From: Oxalobacter sp.
Lineage (GTDB): Bacteria; Pseudomonadota; Gammaproteobacteria; Burkholderiales; Burkholderiaceae_D
Assembly (NCBI GenBank): GCA_003605115.1
Contig: QZKY01000013.1
Coordinates: 62,001-126,000, forward strand
Direction of reading: 5' to 3'
Length of the DNA stretch: 64,000 nucleotides
Positions 36,626-46,446 of this stretch are shown piece by piece (positions within the stretch are counted from its first letter, which is position 1; each line of letters opens with the position of its first letter). A program made the translations under genes and the position numbers. A model generated the notes under the pieces. It searched no databases. It saw nothing but the letters and a program-made list of their open reading frames with translations, and was not told the DNA's origin.

Positions 36626-36901
36626 TTAGTCATTCATTTGCTTACGAGTGTACACCTTCTGAATACTCTGAAGCAGCTCAAGCCTTTTCCTTTGAGCTGA
36701 TTCAAGAGACAGCATCGACTCGCCGCACTTATAAGATTTCTCCTTGACGACTACCCATATCTGCCAGGTTGCGCCTCCCCCACCAACTGCCAAGATCTCA
36801 ACCCGCTCAATGTCGTGCAGTCGAATCCATATTTCAACTTTGCTATCCGTTACTTTTTCAGGTTTACACAGGAGCCAAAAATCATAGAAGGTTGTTGTCA
36901 T
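36626..36901 (-). CDS. Hypothetical protein, 91 residues
   Basis: Not recognised. ATG 36901 is preceded by AGGAAA. The sequence starts TTTFYDFWLLCKPEKVTDS, has a beta-rich middle (VEIWIRLHDIERVEILAVGGGG, WQIWVVVKEKSYKCG) and a C-terminal helix ending VYTRKQMND. No signal peptide or membrane helix. It lies in the AT-rich block between dinD and a secreted orphan protein, same strand, with a repeat motif downstream. Confidence 0.65.
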   Translation of the reverse strand: MTTTFYDFWLLCKPEKVTDSKVEIWIRLHDIERVEILAVGGGGATWQIWVVVKEKSYKCGESMLSLESAQRKRLELLQSIQKVYTRKQMND

Positions 36902-36961
36902 TTTTCAATTTTCCTATCTTAAAGCATTAAAGGTCGGCTTCGCATCATTTATTTGGTGTGA

Positions 36962-36987
36962 AAATTAATTGATGCTGACCACCTTTA
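36962..36987. repeat. Isolated copy of the short right-end repeat motif
   Basis: AAATTAATTGATGCTGACCA lies 56 bp after the stop of the secreted orphan gene (37043). It matches the right part of copies D and E but has no palindromic core. Confidence 0.65.
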
Positions 36988-37042
36988 ATTTTTTGAGGCT
37001 GCAACTCATGAAAAATATTCGAGCTTTGCCCGTTTAATTTCG

Positions 37043-37642
37043 CTATTTGCTTCCCGCTTTCACAAAGCCATAAATATAATTCATCAAATTCATATACTCT
37101 GCTGAATCAACATCATTCGTCATCAAGCTGAATCCAAGCGCTGTGTCCTTGGAAACCCGCAGCATGCCTCGGGTAATATGCTTAAAGTCCCTCTCATGTG
37201 CACTCCCTCTGTTTACCACCTTTGCATCTGTAAGAACAGTGTAATAACCGTACGTTGTATAGACGGGCACCAGATGCAAAACAATGCTCTTCTCCACCGT
37301 CGATGGCAAATATTTTTCTGAACTCCTGCGAACCGCGGCCTTCATTTGCGATGGCGTATCGAATTGAGCTATATCCGGCGTGTCCGCTTTAAAGTAAAGC
37401 ATCAGGCTAAACTTGTATCCCTTTTTATCGTCTACACGGACATCAGCAAACCGAAGCGTGAGCTGGCGCTCAACTTTGACATTCCACTGATCTGTTTCTG
37501 GAATTTTGAATACATCACTCATGCTCGTTCTTACCTCGACGCCAGCCCTGGGGGTGGGCGGCTGCGCTGCGGGCTTGCCGAAGCAGGGCTTTGCAAAGAG
37601 GAAAATAACCAAGGTTATTAAAGGCTGAATTTTTCGCGTCAT
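37043..37642 (-). CDS. Hypothetical secreted protein, 199 residues
   Basis: Not recognised. A signal peptide is clear: basic MTRKI, hydrophobic PLITLVIFLFAKPCFG, cleavage near GKPAA. The mature part contains VKVERQLTLRFADVRVDDKKGYKFSLMLYF-like beta strands and ends NYIYGFVKAGSK. It is probably periplasmic. Ribosome-binding site is weak. Same strand as its neighbours; its downstream side carries a short repeat motif. No function is proposed. Confidence 0.7.
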   Translation of the reverse strand: MTRKIQPLITLVIFLFAKPCFGKPAAQPPTPRAGVEVRTSMSDVFKIPETDQWNVKVERQLTLRFADVRVDDKKGYKFSLMLYFKADTPDIAQFDTPSQMKAAVRRSSEKYLPSTVEKSIVLHLVPVYTTYGYYTVLTDAKVVNRGSAHERDFKHITRGMLRVSKDTALGFSLMTNDVDSAEYMNLMNYIYGFVKAGSK

Positions 37643-37696
37643 AAGTTTATATTCTCATTTTGGTGTCATCTGAGCGAAGCCATTTCGATTTTCGAA

Positions 37697-37718
37697 AAAT
37701 TAAATGACGCTGACCCCT
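37697..37718. repeat. Isolated copy of the short right-end repeat motif
   Basis: AAATTAAATGACGCTGACCC, 55 bp upstream of the secreted orphan gene and about 110 bp downstream of the DUF4917 stop codon. Confidence 0.65.
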
Positions 37719-37730
37719 ACAATCCTATAG

Positions 37731-37810
37731 CAAAACCGTGGTCTGTCCCCTATTGTTCCTGACCCCTTTAACGATGAATCTTTTAATTCAAAACCGTGGT
37801 CTGTCCCCTA
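37731..37810. repeat. Pair of identical 22-bp direct repeats
   Basis: 37731-37752 and 37789-37810 are identical and contain ACCGTGGTCTGTCCCC. Between them lies another CTGACCCC. Together they form a cluster of four GGGG(T/A)CAG-type half sites in about 150 bp downstream of the DUF4917 gene. Confidence 0.8.
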
Positions 37811-37824
37811 CTACTCGCTTTAAC

Positions 37825-38910
37825 TTATTTTATGAAAATTAATCGGTGCTGACCCCTATCGGTCATTGTTTCTTCAACTCCATACACTAACTGTCTTTGC
37901 ATCGAAGATTCGGACACTCGGATGAAATTTTTTTCAATCGACTTAATATGTGCAACATCCTCTTCAGAATATGCTCCAATATATACACTCCAAAGTTTAG
38001 GCGGCTTTTTTGATTTATATTTTGCTGCCTTATTAATTGCGTCAATAATGTGTTCATCTTGAGCGCCAAAATTAAAACCAAATGTAACTAACGAGCCATC
38101 AATTCCACATAACTGATCGTAACAATACGACAGGTACCGATTATGTCTTATATGCTCGAGCTTCTCGCCTCCATCGCCAGCCGTGACAAAAATCGGATAG
38201 TCCCCTTCATCCATACGACGACTTATGTTCTGGAGTAAGTATCCATTCGCGTCATACTGCTCTTTAATAACTTGCGCTCCTAAGTCAAACAGATGTAGTG
38301 CGCCATGAACAAAGTGAACGTTTTGCTGGATTTTGTTCGGCCCCCACAAAAGATCTGACCACTCTGGTTCTTCGCCCATCTCAACTTCTACTGGGTTCTC
38401 TAATTCACGACCGAACCCATCAATAGGATTTTTTACTCTCTGGCTCATAAGAACCCAATACAATAGCAAATCGTAATTCGTGGTGAATATGTGCCCATTA
38501 CTATCTAAAAATGCTTGTAAAAATTTCGCACAAGCGGCACTTTTTTCTTCAGGAACTTTATACACATGTTCAGGATGAAGCTGCTGTATAGCTTCTAAGA
38601 GGCCGCTTCGGAGGGCGTTGCTAGCGTTTTTTATCTGCTCAAGAAGGTCTGCATCGGCCTCAAATGCTTCAAGCAATGCAATAGTCATATCCAACTGCCG
38701 CATTATGACTTCAAAATTTCTTGTCTTGACTGCATCGAGCAAACGATTCAATAAATTATCTTCGTGTGCTGCAAGGAAAGTATAGAGTGCATTGTATGAA
38801 AATATCTCTTTGTCGTAGGCCATACTGAACCCATTCCCAAGCAACAGTGAAACTTGACGCTTTTGCTTGTGCAAGTACGTAATTACATCTGCAAATGACA
38901 TCAAGCTCAT
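37825..38910 (-). CDS. DUF4917 family protein with SIR2-like features
   Basis: 361 residues; ATG 38910 follows GGAGAAGGTGT. The opening LLLGNGFSMAYD (GNGFS at 25-29) resembles the nucleotide-binding start of SIR2-like domains. Further SIR2-like landmarks follow in order: IFTTNYDLLLYW (TTNYD about 143-147), FVHGALHLF (His about 202), and VTFGFNFGAQDEHI (Asp about 285). SIR2-like domains in defence systems degrade NAD+; whether this protein does is inferred. Its last nine or so codons and stop come from sequence matching the short repeat motif. It lies 117 bp downstream of a TIR-domain gene on the same strand. AT-rich relative to the core genes, suggesting transfer. Confidence 0.8.
   Translation of the reverse strand: MSLMSFADVITYLHKQKRQVSLLLGNGFSMAYDKEIFSYNALYTFLAAHEDNLLNRLLDAVKTRNFEVIMRQLDMTIALLEAFEADADLLEQIKNASNALRSGLLEAIQQLHPEHVYKVPEEKSAACAKFLQAFLDSNGHIFTTNYDLLLYWVLMSQRVKNPIDGFGRELENPVEVEMGEEPEWSDLLWGPNKIQQNVHFVHGALHLFDLGAQVIKEQYDANGYLLQNISRRMDEGDYPIFVTAGDGGEKLEHIRHNRYLSYCYDQLCGIDGSLVTFGFNFGAQDEHIIDAINKAAKYKSKKPPKLWSVYIGAYSEEDVAHIKSIEKNFIRVSESSMQRQLVYGVEETMTDRGQHRLIFIK
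37836..37857. repeat. Short right-end repeat motif inside the 3' end of the DUF4917 gene
   Basis: AAATTAATCGGTGCTGACCC matches the motif found at the right ends of copies D and E. Read on the minus strand it encodes most of the terminal residues DRGQHRLIFIK. Confidence 0.7.
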
Positions 38911-38980
38911 ACACCTTCTCCCAATTTAATCAAATCTATTATTTTCAAGCCTCAGTGCAAACTATCATGTAAAAATTCAG

Positions 38981-39000
38981 TGGGACAGCATTGCTGCCCA
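38981..39000. other. Short hairpin downstream of the TIR gene
   Basis: TGGGACAGCA and TGCTGCCCA form an imperfect inverted repeat 28 bp after the TIR-gene stop (39028). It has no T tract. It looks like a distant relative of the GGGGTCAG half sites, or just a local transcript-end hairpin. Confidence 0.4.
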
Positions 39001-39027
39001 TAGTAGACAATCAATACCCCCTTCGTT

Positions 39028-39831
39028 TTAAAGCGCCTTATTCATATCGATCTCAAAACCAGCCGATTTGAGCTCCCTAGCCAACCTCACTTTCCAACCT
39101 TCATTCCTGTCCATCACTTCATAGACTAGGCCGAGGATGTCGGAAGGCATCTCAACCTCTTCACTCTTCAAAACGAATGTTTTATCCCGGCCAAGATGTG
39201 CGGCAAAATAACCTAGCTCTAGTATTACGTTTTGTCTTGATCTATGCTTCCTTTCCTCCTCTTTACCCACCGGGTAACCAACATCATCTGGAGTCATTAA
39301 AACTACGGCAAACCCGGCGCGATCTGCAAAATCTTCGAATTTTTCAATGACAGTCATCCCACGATTAATTTGCTCTTGAAGAATCACCGGGGTGATCCCC
39401 AGTTGTTCAAGATACCGAGCAACAGCATGTTTCGCCCCATCGTCGTGTCCGTGCACAAGAAAAACAGAATTTTTCTTTGGAAGATCTGGCTTTTGAATAT
39501 CTGAAACAAATCTGTTTGCAGAAAATATTCCTTCAGTTCCAATTTCTGATTTCCATCTTCCCTTTAGCATTCCAGCGTCGTCCATTGAGCAGATAACCTG
39601 AACTTTCCCGAGTATTATTCCTCCTGTTTGTCGCCCTGGCGTTAGATACAAGGAAAGGTTTTCAGCAACAAGGCCTTCGATATGGTATTCATATTGTCCA
39701 AGCGCAGGTTCATGCAGCTTAGCAACCCCCGTCAACCTGTTGCCTTGTTGATGAAGATTGAATGTAAGACCACCTTGATTCGTTCCTTCAATTTTCCCTG
39801 TCCAGTACCCGGAATAATCTATTTCTGCCAT
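39028..39831 (-). CDS. TIR-domain protein (CAP12/Pycsar effector type, PF10137-like) with N-terminal beta domain
   Basis: 267 residues; ATG 39831 follows AAGGAAAC. The N-terminal 108 residues look like a small beta barrel (YWTGKIEGTNQGGLTFNLHQ, GIILGKVQVICSMDDAG). The C-terminal domain (about 122-265) has NSVFLVHGHDDGAKHAVARY, LMTPDDVGY and RSRQNVILELGYF, whose Glu205 matches the position of the catalytic Glu of TIR NADases. This TIR type is used as an NAD+-degrading effector in CBASS and Pycsar anti-phage systems. No cyclase gene is nearby. The partner is probably the DUF4917 gene just downstream. A terminator separates it from gyrB. Confidence 0.85.
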   Translation of the reverse strand: MAEIDYSGYWTGKIEGTNQGGLTFNLHQQGNRLTGVAKLHEPALGQYEYHIEGLVAENLSLYLTPGRQTGGIILGKVQVICSMDDAGMLKGRWKSEIGTEGIFSANRFVSDIQKPDLPKKNSVFLVHGHDDGAKHAVARYLEQLGITPVILQEQINRGMTVIEKFEDFADRAGFAVVLMTPDDVGYPVGKEEERKHRSRQNVILELGYFAAHLGRDKTFVLKSEEVEMPSDILGLVYEVMDRNEGWKVRLARELKSAGFEIDMNKAL

Positions 39832-39886
39832 ATTGTTTCCTTATAATTTTCAGCAAAAAATAAACCCTGTTGAAAAAACATGCAAT

Positions 39887-39912
39887 AAAAAAGACCGCAA
39901 ACGCGGCCTTTT
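39887..39912 (-). terminator. Rho-independent terminator of gyrB
   Basis: On the minus strand GGCCGC / GCGGTC form a G-C-rich stem with a short loop, followed by six T, 12 bp after the gyrB stop codon. It insulates the TIR gene from gyrB transcription. Confidence 0.85.
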
Positions 39913-39923
39913 CTTTTCACACC

Positions 39924-42470
<2,547 letters not shown>

Positions 42471-42531
42471 CTAATTGTGTACTTTCTAAAACTGCTTTTG
42501 CTTTGGAATAAATGAGTCTCGCTTTTCTGAC

Positions 42532-42634
42532 ATTCTGGGGTCAGCGTAATTTTCTTTTGCCCAATGTTCCGGAATAAATGGGGTCAGAGTAATTTACGCT
42601 GCGCGTAAAAAAACTCTGACCCCATTTATTCCTC
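42532..42634. repeat. Dispersed palindromic repeat, copy H, with an adjacent half copy
   Basis: 42571-42590 and 42613-42632 form a perfect 20-bp inverted repeat (GGAATAAATGGGGTCAGAGT and its complement) around a 22-bp interior. Immediately left, 42532-42560 holds a half copy (CTGGGGTCAGCGTAATTTTC). The element sits 16 bp downstream of the dnaN stop, between dnaN and gyrB, so it may affect read-through. Confidence 0.92.
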
Positions 42635-42649
42635 CGTCCTCATATGTTC

Positions 42650-43756
42650 TTATATCCGCATCGGCATCACGACATACCTAAAGCCTTCATTATCCGGCAC
42701 CGAAATCAGTGCCGAGGAGTTGGCGTCGCCGAGTGCGATGGTGATTTGGTCGCTCTTGATGTTGGCGAGCACATCAAGCAGGTAGGTGACGTTGAAACCG
42801 ATATCGACGGTATCGCCGGTGTAATTGATTTCAAGTTCTTCAACCGCTTCTTCTTGCTCGGCGTTGGTGGAGCTGACCTTCATGCTGCCCGGCGATACGA
42901 CACAGCGCACGCCTTTGAACTTGTCGCTGGTCATGATCGCGGCGCGTTGCAGCGAGCGCTGCAAGACATCGCGGCTGACCGTAAAACTGTTCTTGTAACC
43001 CTTGGGCAGCACGCGGTTGTAATCCGGGAACTTGCCTTCGACCAGCTTGGAGACCAGTTCGGTTTCGTCGAAACCAATTTTGACCTGGTTACCAGTGATT
43101 TCGATTTGCACCGGATCGTCCTTGTCTTCCAGCAGGCGCTGCAATTCGAGAATGGTCTTGCGCGGAATGATGACTTCCTGCTTCGGACAGTCCTGATCGG
43201 TGGCGATCTGGCAAAAGGCCAGACGATGGCCGTCGGTCGCTACGGCGATCACGCTCTTGTTTTCAACGACGAGTAACAAACCGTTGAGGTAATAGCGGAT
43301 GTCTTGCTGCGCCATCGCAAAATGCACCATGCCAAGCAGGTTGCGGAGCGCCTTTTGGGGCAGCACAACCTTGGCATTGAATTTTTCTGCTTGTGCCACC
43401 GTCGGAAAATCTTCCGCAGCCAGCGTTTGCAAGTTAAAACGCGATTTGCCCGCTTGCACGGTCAAGCGCTTGTTGGCCAAGGTCAGCGTGACATCGGCAG
43501 ATTCTGGCAAGGCGCGCAGAATGTCGAGCAATTTACGCGCCGCCACCGTGGTTGCGGCAGTCTCGCCGCCGGAACCGACGGATGCATGCGTGGTGATCTG
43601 AATTTCCGTGTCGGTTGACAGGAAGGATACCTCGTCGCCTTGCTTGCGAATGAGGATATTGGCCAGAATCGGCAAGGTGTGCCGACGCTCGACAATACCG
43701 CTCACAATTTGCAGTGGCCGCAGAATGGTATCTCTGCTGGTCTTTACCAATTGCAT
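42650..43756 (-). CDS. dnaN: DNA polymerase III beta subunit (sliding clamp)
   Basis: 368 residues. Ring-shaped clamp holding polymerase III on DNA. Typical segments: LQIVSGIVERRHTLPILANILI at the start, NGLLLVVENKSVIAVATDGHRLAF, and the C-terminal FRYVVMPMRI. GAGAGGAAAA precedes the ATG. It lies 165 bp downstream of dnaA. Confidence 0.98.
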   Translation of the reverse strand: MQLVKTSRDTILRPLQIVSGIVERRHTLPILANILIRKQGDEVSFLSTDTEIQITTHASVGSGGETAATTVAARKLLDILRALPESADVTLTLANKRLTVQAGKSRFNLQTLAAEDFPTVAQAEKFNAKVVLPQKALRNLLGMVHFAMAQQDIRYYLNGLLLVVENKSVIAVATDGHRLAFCQIATDQDCPKQEVIIPRKTILELQRLLEDKDDPVQIEITGNQVKIGFDETELVSKLVEGKFPDYNRVLPKGYKNSFTVSRDVLQRSLQRAAIMTSDKFKGVRCVVSPGSMKVSSTNAEQEEAVEELEINYTGDTVDIGFNVTYLLDVLANIKSDQITIALGDANSSALISVPDNEGFRYVVMPMRI

Positions 43757-43921
43757 AGTTATTTTCCTCTCGCTTTTACTTAAAACACTATTATTTTTTT
43801 ACCAACCAAAACCGGCTGCTTCGTCGGCTATTCTGACAGAAAAACCCGGTATTCCCTAGGTTTGCGCCCCTCGGTGTATCCAGTGCGCACAAGGGGATTC
43901 CCGTGGTTTTTTTGCCACCTC

Positions 43922-45310
43922 CTAGCCTTTCAAGGTTTGCTCCAGAACGTGCAACTGGTGGTTGCATTCTGGATTGCTCCCGCGCTCTTGCGAAATTTTG
44001 CGCACCGCATGGAGCACCGTGGTGTGATCCCGCCCGCCAAAGAGTTCGCCAATTTCCGGCAAGCTCTTTTGCGTCAATTCCTTGGCCAGGTACATGGCAA
44101 TTTGGCGCGGCCGCGCGATATTGGCCGGACGCCGCTTGGAATACATGTCGGCCACCTTGATGTTGTAAAACTCGGCCACCGTCTTTTGGATGTTTTCGAC
44201 GGAAATCTGGCGGTTTTGCACGGACAGCAAATCCTTGAGCGCATGCTTGGCCACATCAATGGTGAGGTTCTTGCCCTTGATGCCGTGGAAATTGGAGTAC
44301 ACCATGACCTTGCGCAGCGCGCCTTCCAGTTCGCGCACGTTGGAGCGCAGATGCTTGGCGACGAAAAAGGCGACATCGTCGGACAGTGCCTCGCCTTGCA
44401 AGTTGGCTTTTTGCTGCAAAATCGCCACGCGCATTTCCAGCTCGGGCGGTTCAATGGCCACGGTCAGCCCCGAGTCAAAACGGGAGGTCAGGCGGGTATC
44501 AATGCCGGTGATTTCCTTCGGGTAGGTATCGCTGGTGATGATGATTTGCTTTTTTGCGCCAATCAGGGTTTCAAAGGCATAAAAAAATTCTTCTTGCGTG
44601 CGCGCCTTGTTGCCGCCGATGAACTGGATGTCATCGATCAGCAGCATGTCCAGCGAATGATAGTAACGCTTGAAATCGTCAAAACCCTTGCGCTGGTAAG
44701 CGTTCACTACGTCGTTCACATAGTGGTCTGCGCGAATGTAACGGATGCGCGCACTGGGATGTTCCGCCAGAATCTGATTGCCAATCGCGTGAATCAAGTG
44801 GGTTTTGCCCAAGCCCACGCCGCCATAAATGAAGAGCGGGTTGTATGAGACGCCAGGATTGTTTGCAACTTGAATCGCAGCTGCGCGCGCCAGTTGATTG
44901 GCCTTGCCGGTCACCAACCGCTCGAAAGTCAGTTCTTCGTTGATGCCGCTCGGGCTGCGCTGGGACTGAATGCTGGGGGTCGTTTCGTGCGGCACGTCTT
45001 GCGGCATCACGCCATCCGTTTCTCCCGGCACCCGGGGGGAAACCGGAAACGCCGGTTTTTGGCCGTTCATCTTCGGATCGACCACAAATTCGATATTGAT
45101 GGTCTCTCCCCAGAACTGGCTGGCCAGCGTCGAAATCCGTCCAAAAAACTGGTTTTTCACCCAATCGAGCTTGATGCGGTTGGGCGCAGCGATTTGCAGG
45201 GTTCGCCCATCATATTCGACCGGGGTAAGCGGCTTGATCCACGTATTAAATTGCTGCGGAGTCAACTCTTTTTCCAGTTGTTCGGAGCAGCTTTGCCAAA
45301 AATCTTTCAT
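43922..45310 (-). CDS. dnaA: Chromosomal replication initiator protein DnaA
   Basis: 462 residues. Domain I ([19 protein letters not shown]), a variable linker rich in Pro and Ser, the AAA+ domain with Walker [19 protein letters not shown] and Walker [10 protein letters not shown], and the DNA-binding domain IV with [15 protein letters not shown]. It binds DnaA boxes and opens the origin. It points away from rpmH, leaving a 323-bp divergent region with one perfect DnaA box. Confidence 0.98.
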   Translation of the reverse strand: MKDFWQSCSEQLEKELTPQQFNTWIKPLTPVEYDGRTLQIAAPNRIKLDWVKNQFFGRISTLASQFWGETINIEFVVDPKMNGQKPAFPVSPRVPGETDGVMPQDVPHETTPSIQSQRSPSGINEELTFERLVTGKANQLARAAAIQVANNPGVSYNPLFIYGGVGLGKTHLIHAIGNQILAEHPSARIRYIRADHYVNDVVNAYQRKGFDDFKRYYHSLDMLLIDDIQFIGGNKARTQEEFFYAFETLIGAKKQIIITSDTYPKEITGIDTRLTSRFDSGLTVAIEPPELEMRVAILQQKANLQGEALSDDVAFFVAKHLRSNVRELEGALRKVMVYSNFHGIKGKNLTIDVAKHALKDLLSVQNRQISVENIQKTVAEFYNIKVADMYSKRRPANIARPRQIAMYLAKELTQKSLPEIGELFGGRDHTTVLHAVRKISQERGSNPECNHQLHVLEQTLKG

Positions 45311-45633
45311 GGACCTTGTCTATTCGAAAAACGGTGGGGAGTGCTGCCGGGGAAAGTGCGTATTTTAACCTGCCCAGACCAGTTATCCACAGCCCCCTCT
45401 TAAATTTCGTCCGACTTGCCTGCAGTGAAACATGCAAACCTTCCGGGAAGCACGCGGCGCGCTCGGTTGACAGAACAGGGCAAAATGCTGTCTAATTCAG
45501 GGTTCCCTGCCCGCAATTTTGTGGCTGGACTGTTCACGCGGCCTGTTTGTCTGATTAACTGGCTGCCCTTCGTTCCTGCCGACCCGGCAGAGGCGACAAT
45601 CCGATTTACCCCTGCTGAGATGACGAGGTCATT
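45311..45633. other. Divergent dnaA-rpmH region, probable replication origin
   Basis: Contains one perfect DnaA box TTATCCACA (45383-45391) and an AT-rich patch nearby, plus the rpmH promoter. Gene directions diverge from here (dnaA, dnaN, gyrB leftward; rpmH onward rightward), as expected around oriC. Only one box was found, which is few for an origin, so part of the origin may lie elsewhere, for example in the AT-rich dnaA-dnaN gap. GC skew could not be computed. Confidence 0.5.
45467..45496 (+). promoter_or_regulatory. Sigma70 promoter of rpmH
   Basis: A perfect -35 TTGACA (45467-45472), an 18-bp spacer, and TCTAAT (45491-45496, one mismatch to TATAAT). It faces rpmH and leaves a leader of about 130 nt. 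Confidence 0.8.
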
Positions 45634-45768
45634 ATGAAACGTACTTATCAACCCTCCGTTGTGCGCCGCAAACGCACCCACGGTTTCCGCGCACGCATGG
45701 CTACCCGTAGCGGGCGCGATATCCTGAATGCACGCCGCGCCAAAGGTCGTCGGCGCTTGGCTGTATAA
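45634..45768 (+). CDS. rpmH: 50S ribosomal protein L34
   Basis: 44 residues, [18 protein letters not shown] then [20 protein letters not shown] and RRRLAV: the full, highly conserved L34 sequence. It binds 23S rRNA. GAGGTC precedes the ATG. First gene of the rpmH-rnpA-yidD-yidC operon. Confidence 0.98.
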   Translation: MKRTYQPSVVRRKRTHGFRARMATRSGRDILNARRAKGRRRLAV

Positions 45769-45791
45769 GCCAAGGCTGCTGTGCTGAACGT

Positions 45792-46154
45792 GTGACCGGC
45801 ACATACCAACGCGAGCGCCGAATCGTTAAAACGGATGATTTTTCATCCGTTTTTCGTATGCGCCCAGCCCGTCGAACGGCTCACTTCGTGTTGTATGCCC
45901 GCACCAATCACGCTGCTCATGCCCGTTTGGGGATTGTTGTTGCAAAACGGTTTGCGCCGCGCGCGGTCACCCGCAACACCATCAAACGTATGACCCGTGA
46001 GGTGTTCCGCCAATCCGTGTTACAACACAAAGATTGCATTGTGCGACTGATTGCGCCGGTCAACACCAAAGCGCAGCCTGCCACCAGCACAAGGATAAAA
46101 TCCGGTCTACGCAAGGAATTGCTGGAACTCTTTTCATCGCAACACTTAAACTGA
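45792..46154 (+). CDS. rnpA: Ribonuclease P protein component
   Basis: 120 residues, GTG start. Protein partner of the RNase P RNA found at 2.3 kb. The family motif [13 protein letters not shown] is present after the usual [15 protein letters not shown]. It starts 23 bp after rpmH and ends 5 bp before yidD. Confidence 0.95.
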   Translation: MTGTYQRERRIVKTDDFSSVFRMRPARRTAHFVLYARTNHAAHARLGIVVAKRFAPRAVTRNTIKRMTREVFRQSVLQHKDCIVRLIAPVNTKAQPATSTRIKSGLRKELLELFSSQHLN

Positions 46155-46159
46155 CGAGC

Positions 46160-46435
46160 ATGACGTTTTCGCCCATCAAAAAATTGTTGTTGCTTCTCGT
46201 GCGGGGCTATCAGCTTTGCATCAGCCCCCTGCTCGGTCCCAAATGCCGCTTTTATCCGACCTGTTCCAGTTATGCGATGGAAGCCATTCAGGAGCACGGC
46301 GCGGCACGCGGCGGCTGGCTGGCGCTCAAACGTCTGTGCAAATGTCACCCTTTTCATCCGGGTGGATTTGACCCCGTCCCTCTGAAATCCGACTCAACCC
46401 TTTCTTCAACCGCTTGCGGCTGTAAGCATTCCTGA
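46160..46435 (+). CDS. yidD: Membrane protein insertion efficiency factor YidD
   Basis: 91 residues. A short amphipathic N-terminus ([17 protein letters not shown]) is followed by the invariant [15 protein letters not shown] and [14 protein letters not shown]. It supports YidC-dependent membrane protein insertion. The ATG at 46160 is used because the conserved part begins there; the open frame extends upstream into rnpA. Confidence 0.95.
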   Translation: MTFSPIKKLLLLLVRGYQLCISPLLGPKCRFYPTCSSYAMEAIQEHGAARGGWLALKRLCKCHPFHPGGFDPVPLKSDSTLSSTACGCKHS

Positions 46436-46446
46436 CTGTTAAAACC

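Noticed and set aside
35352-37860. Integron or super-integron cassette array
   Set aside because: No integrase gene and no attC-type core sites (RYYYAAC/GTTRRRY) were seen; the repeats share a different sequence.
37825-39831. Canonical CBASS, Pycsar or Thoeris system
   Set aside because: No CD-NTase, Pycsar-type cyclase or ThsA/ThsB architecture is present; only effector-type domains were found.
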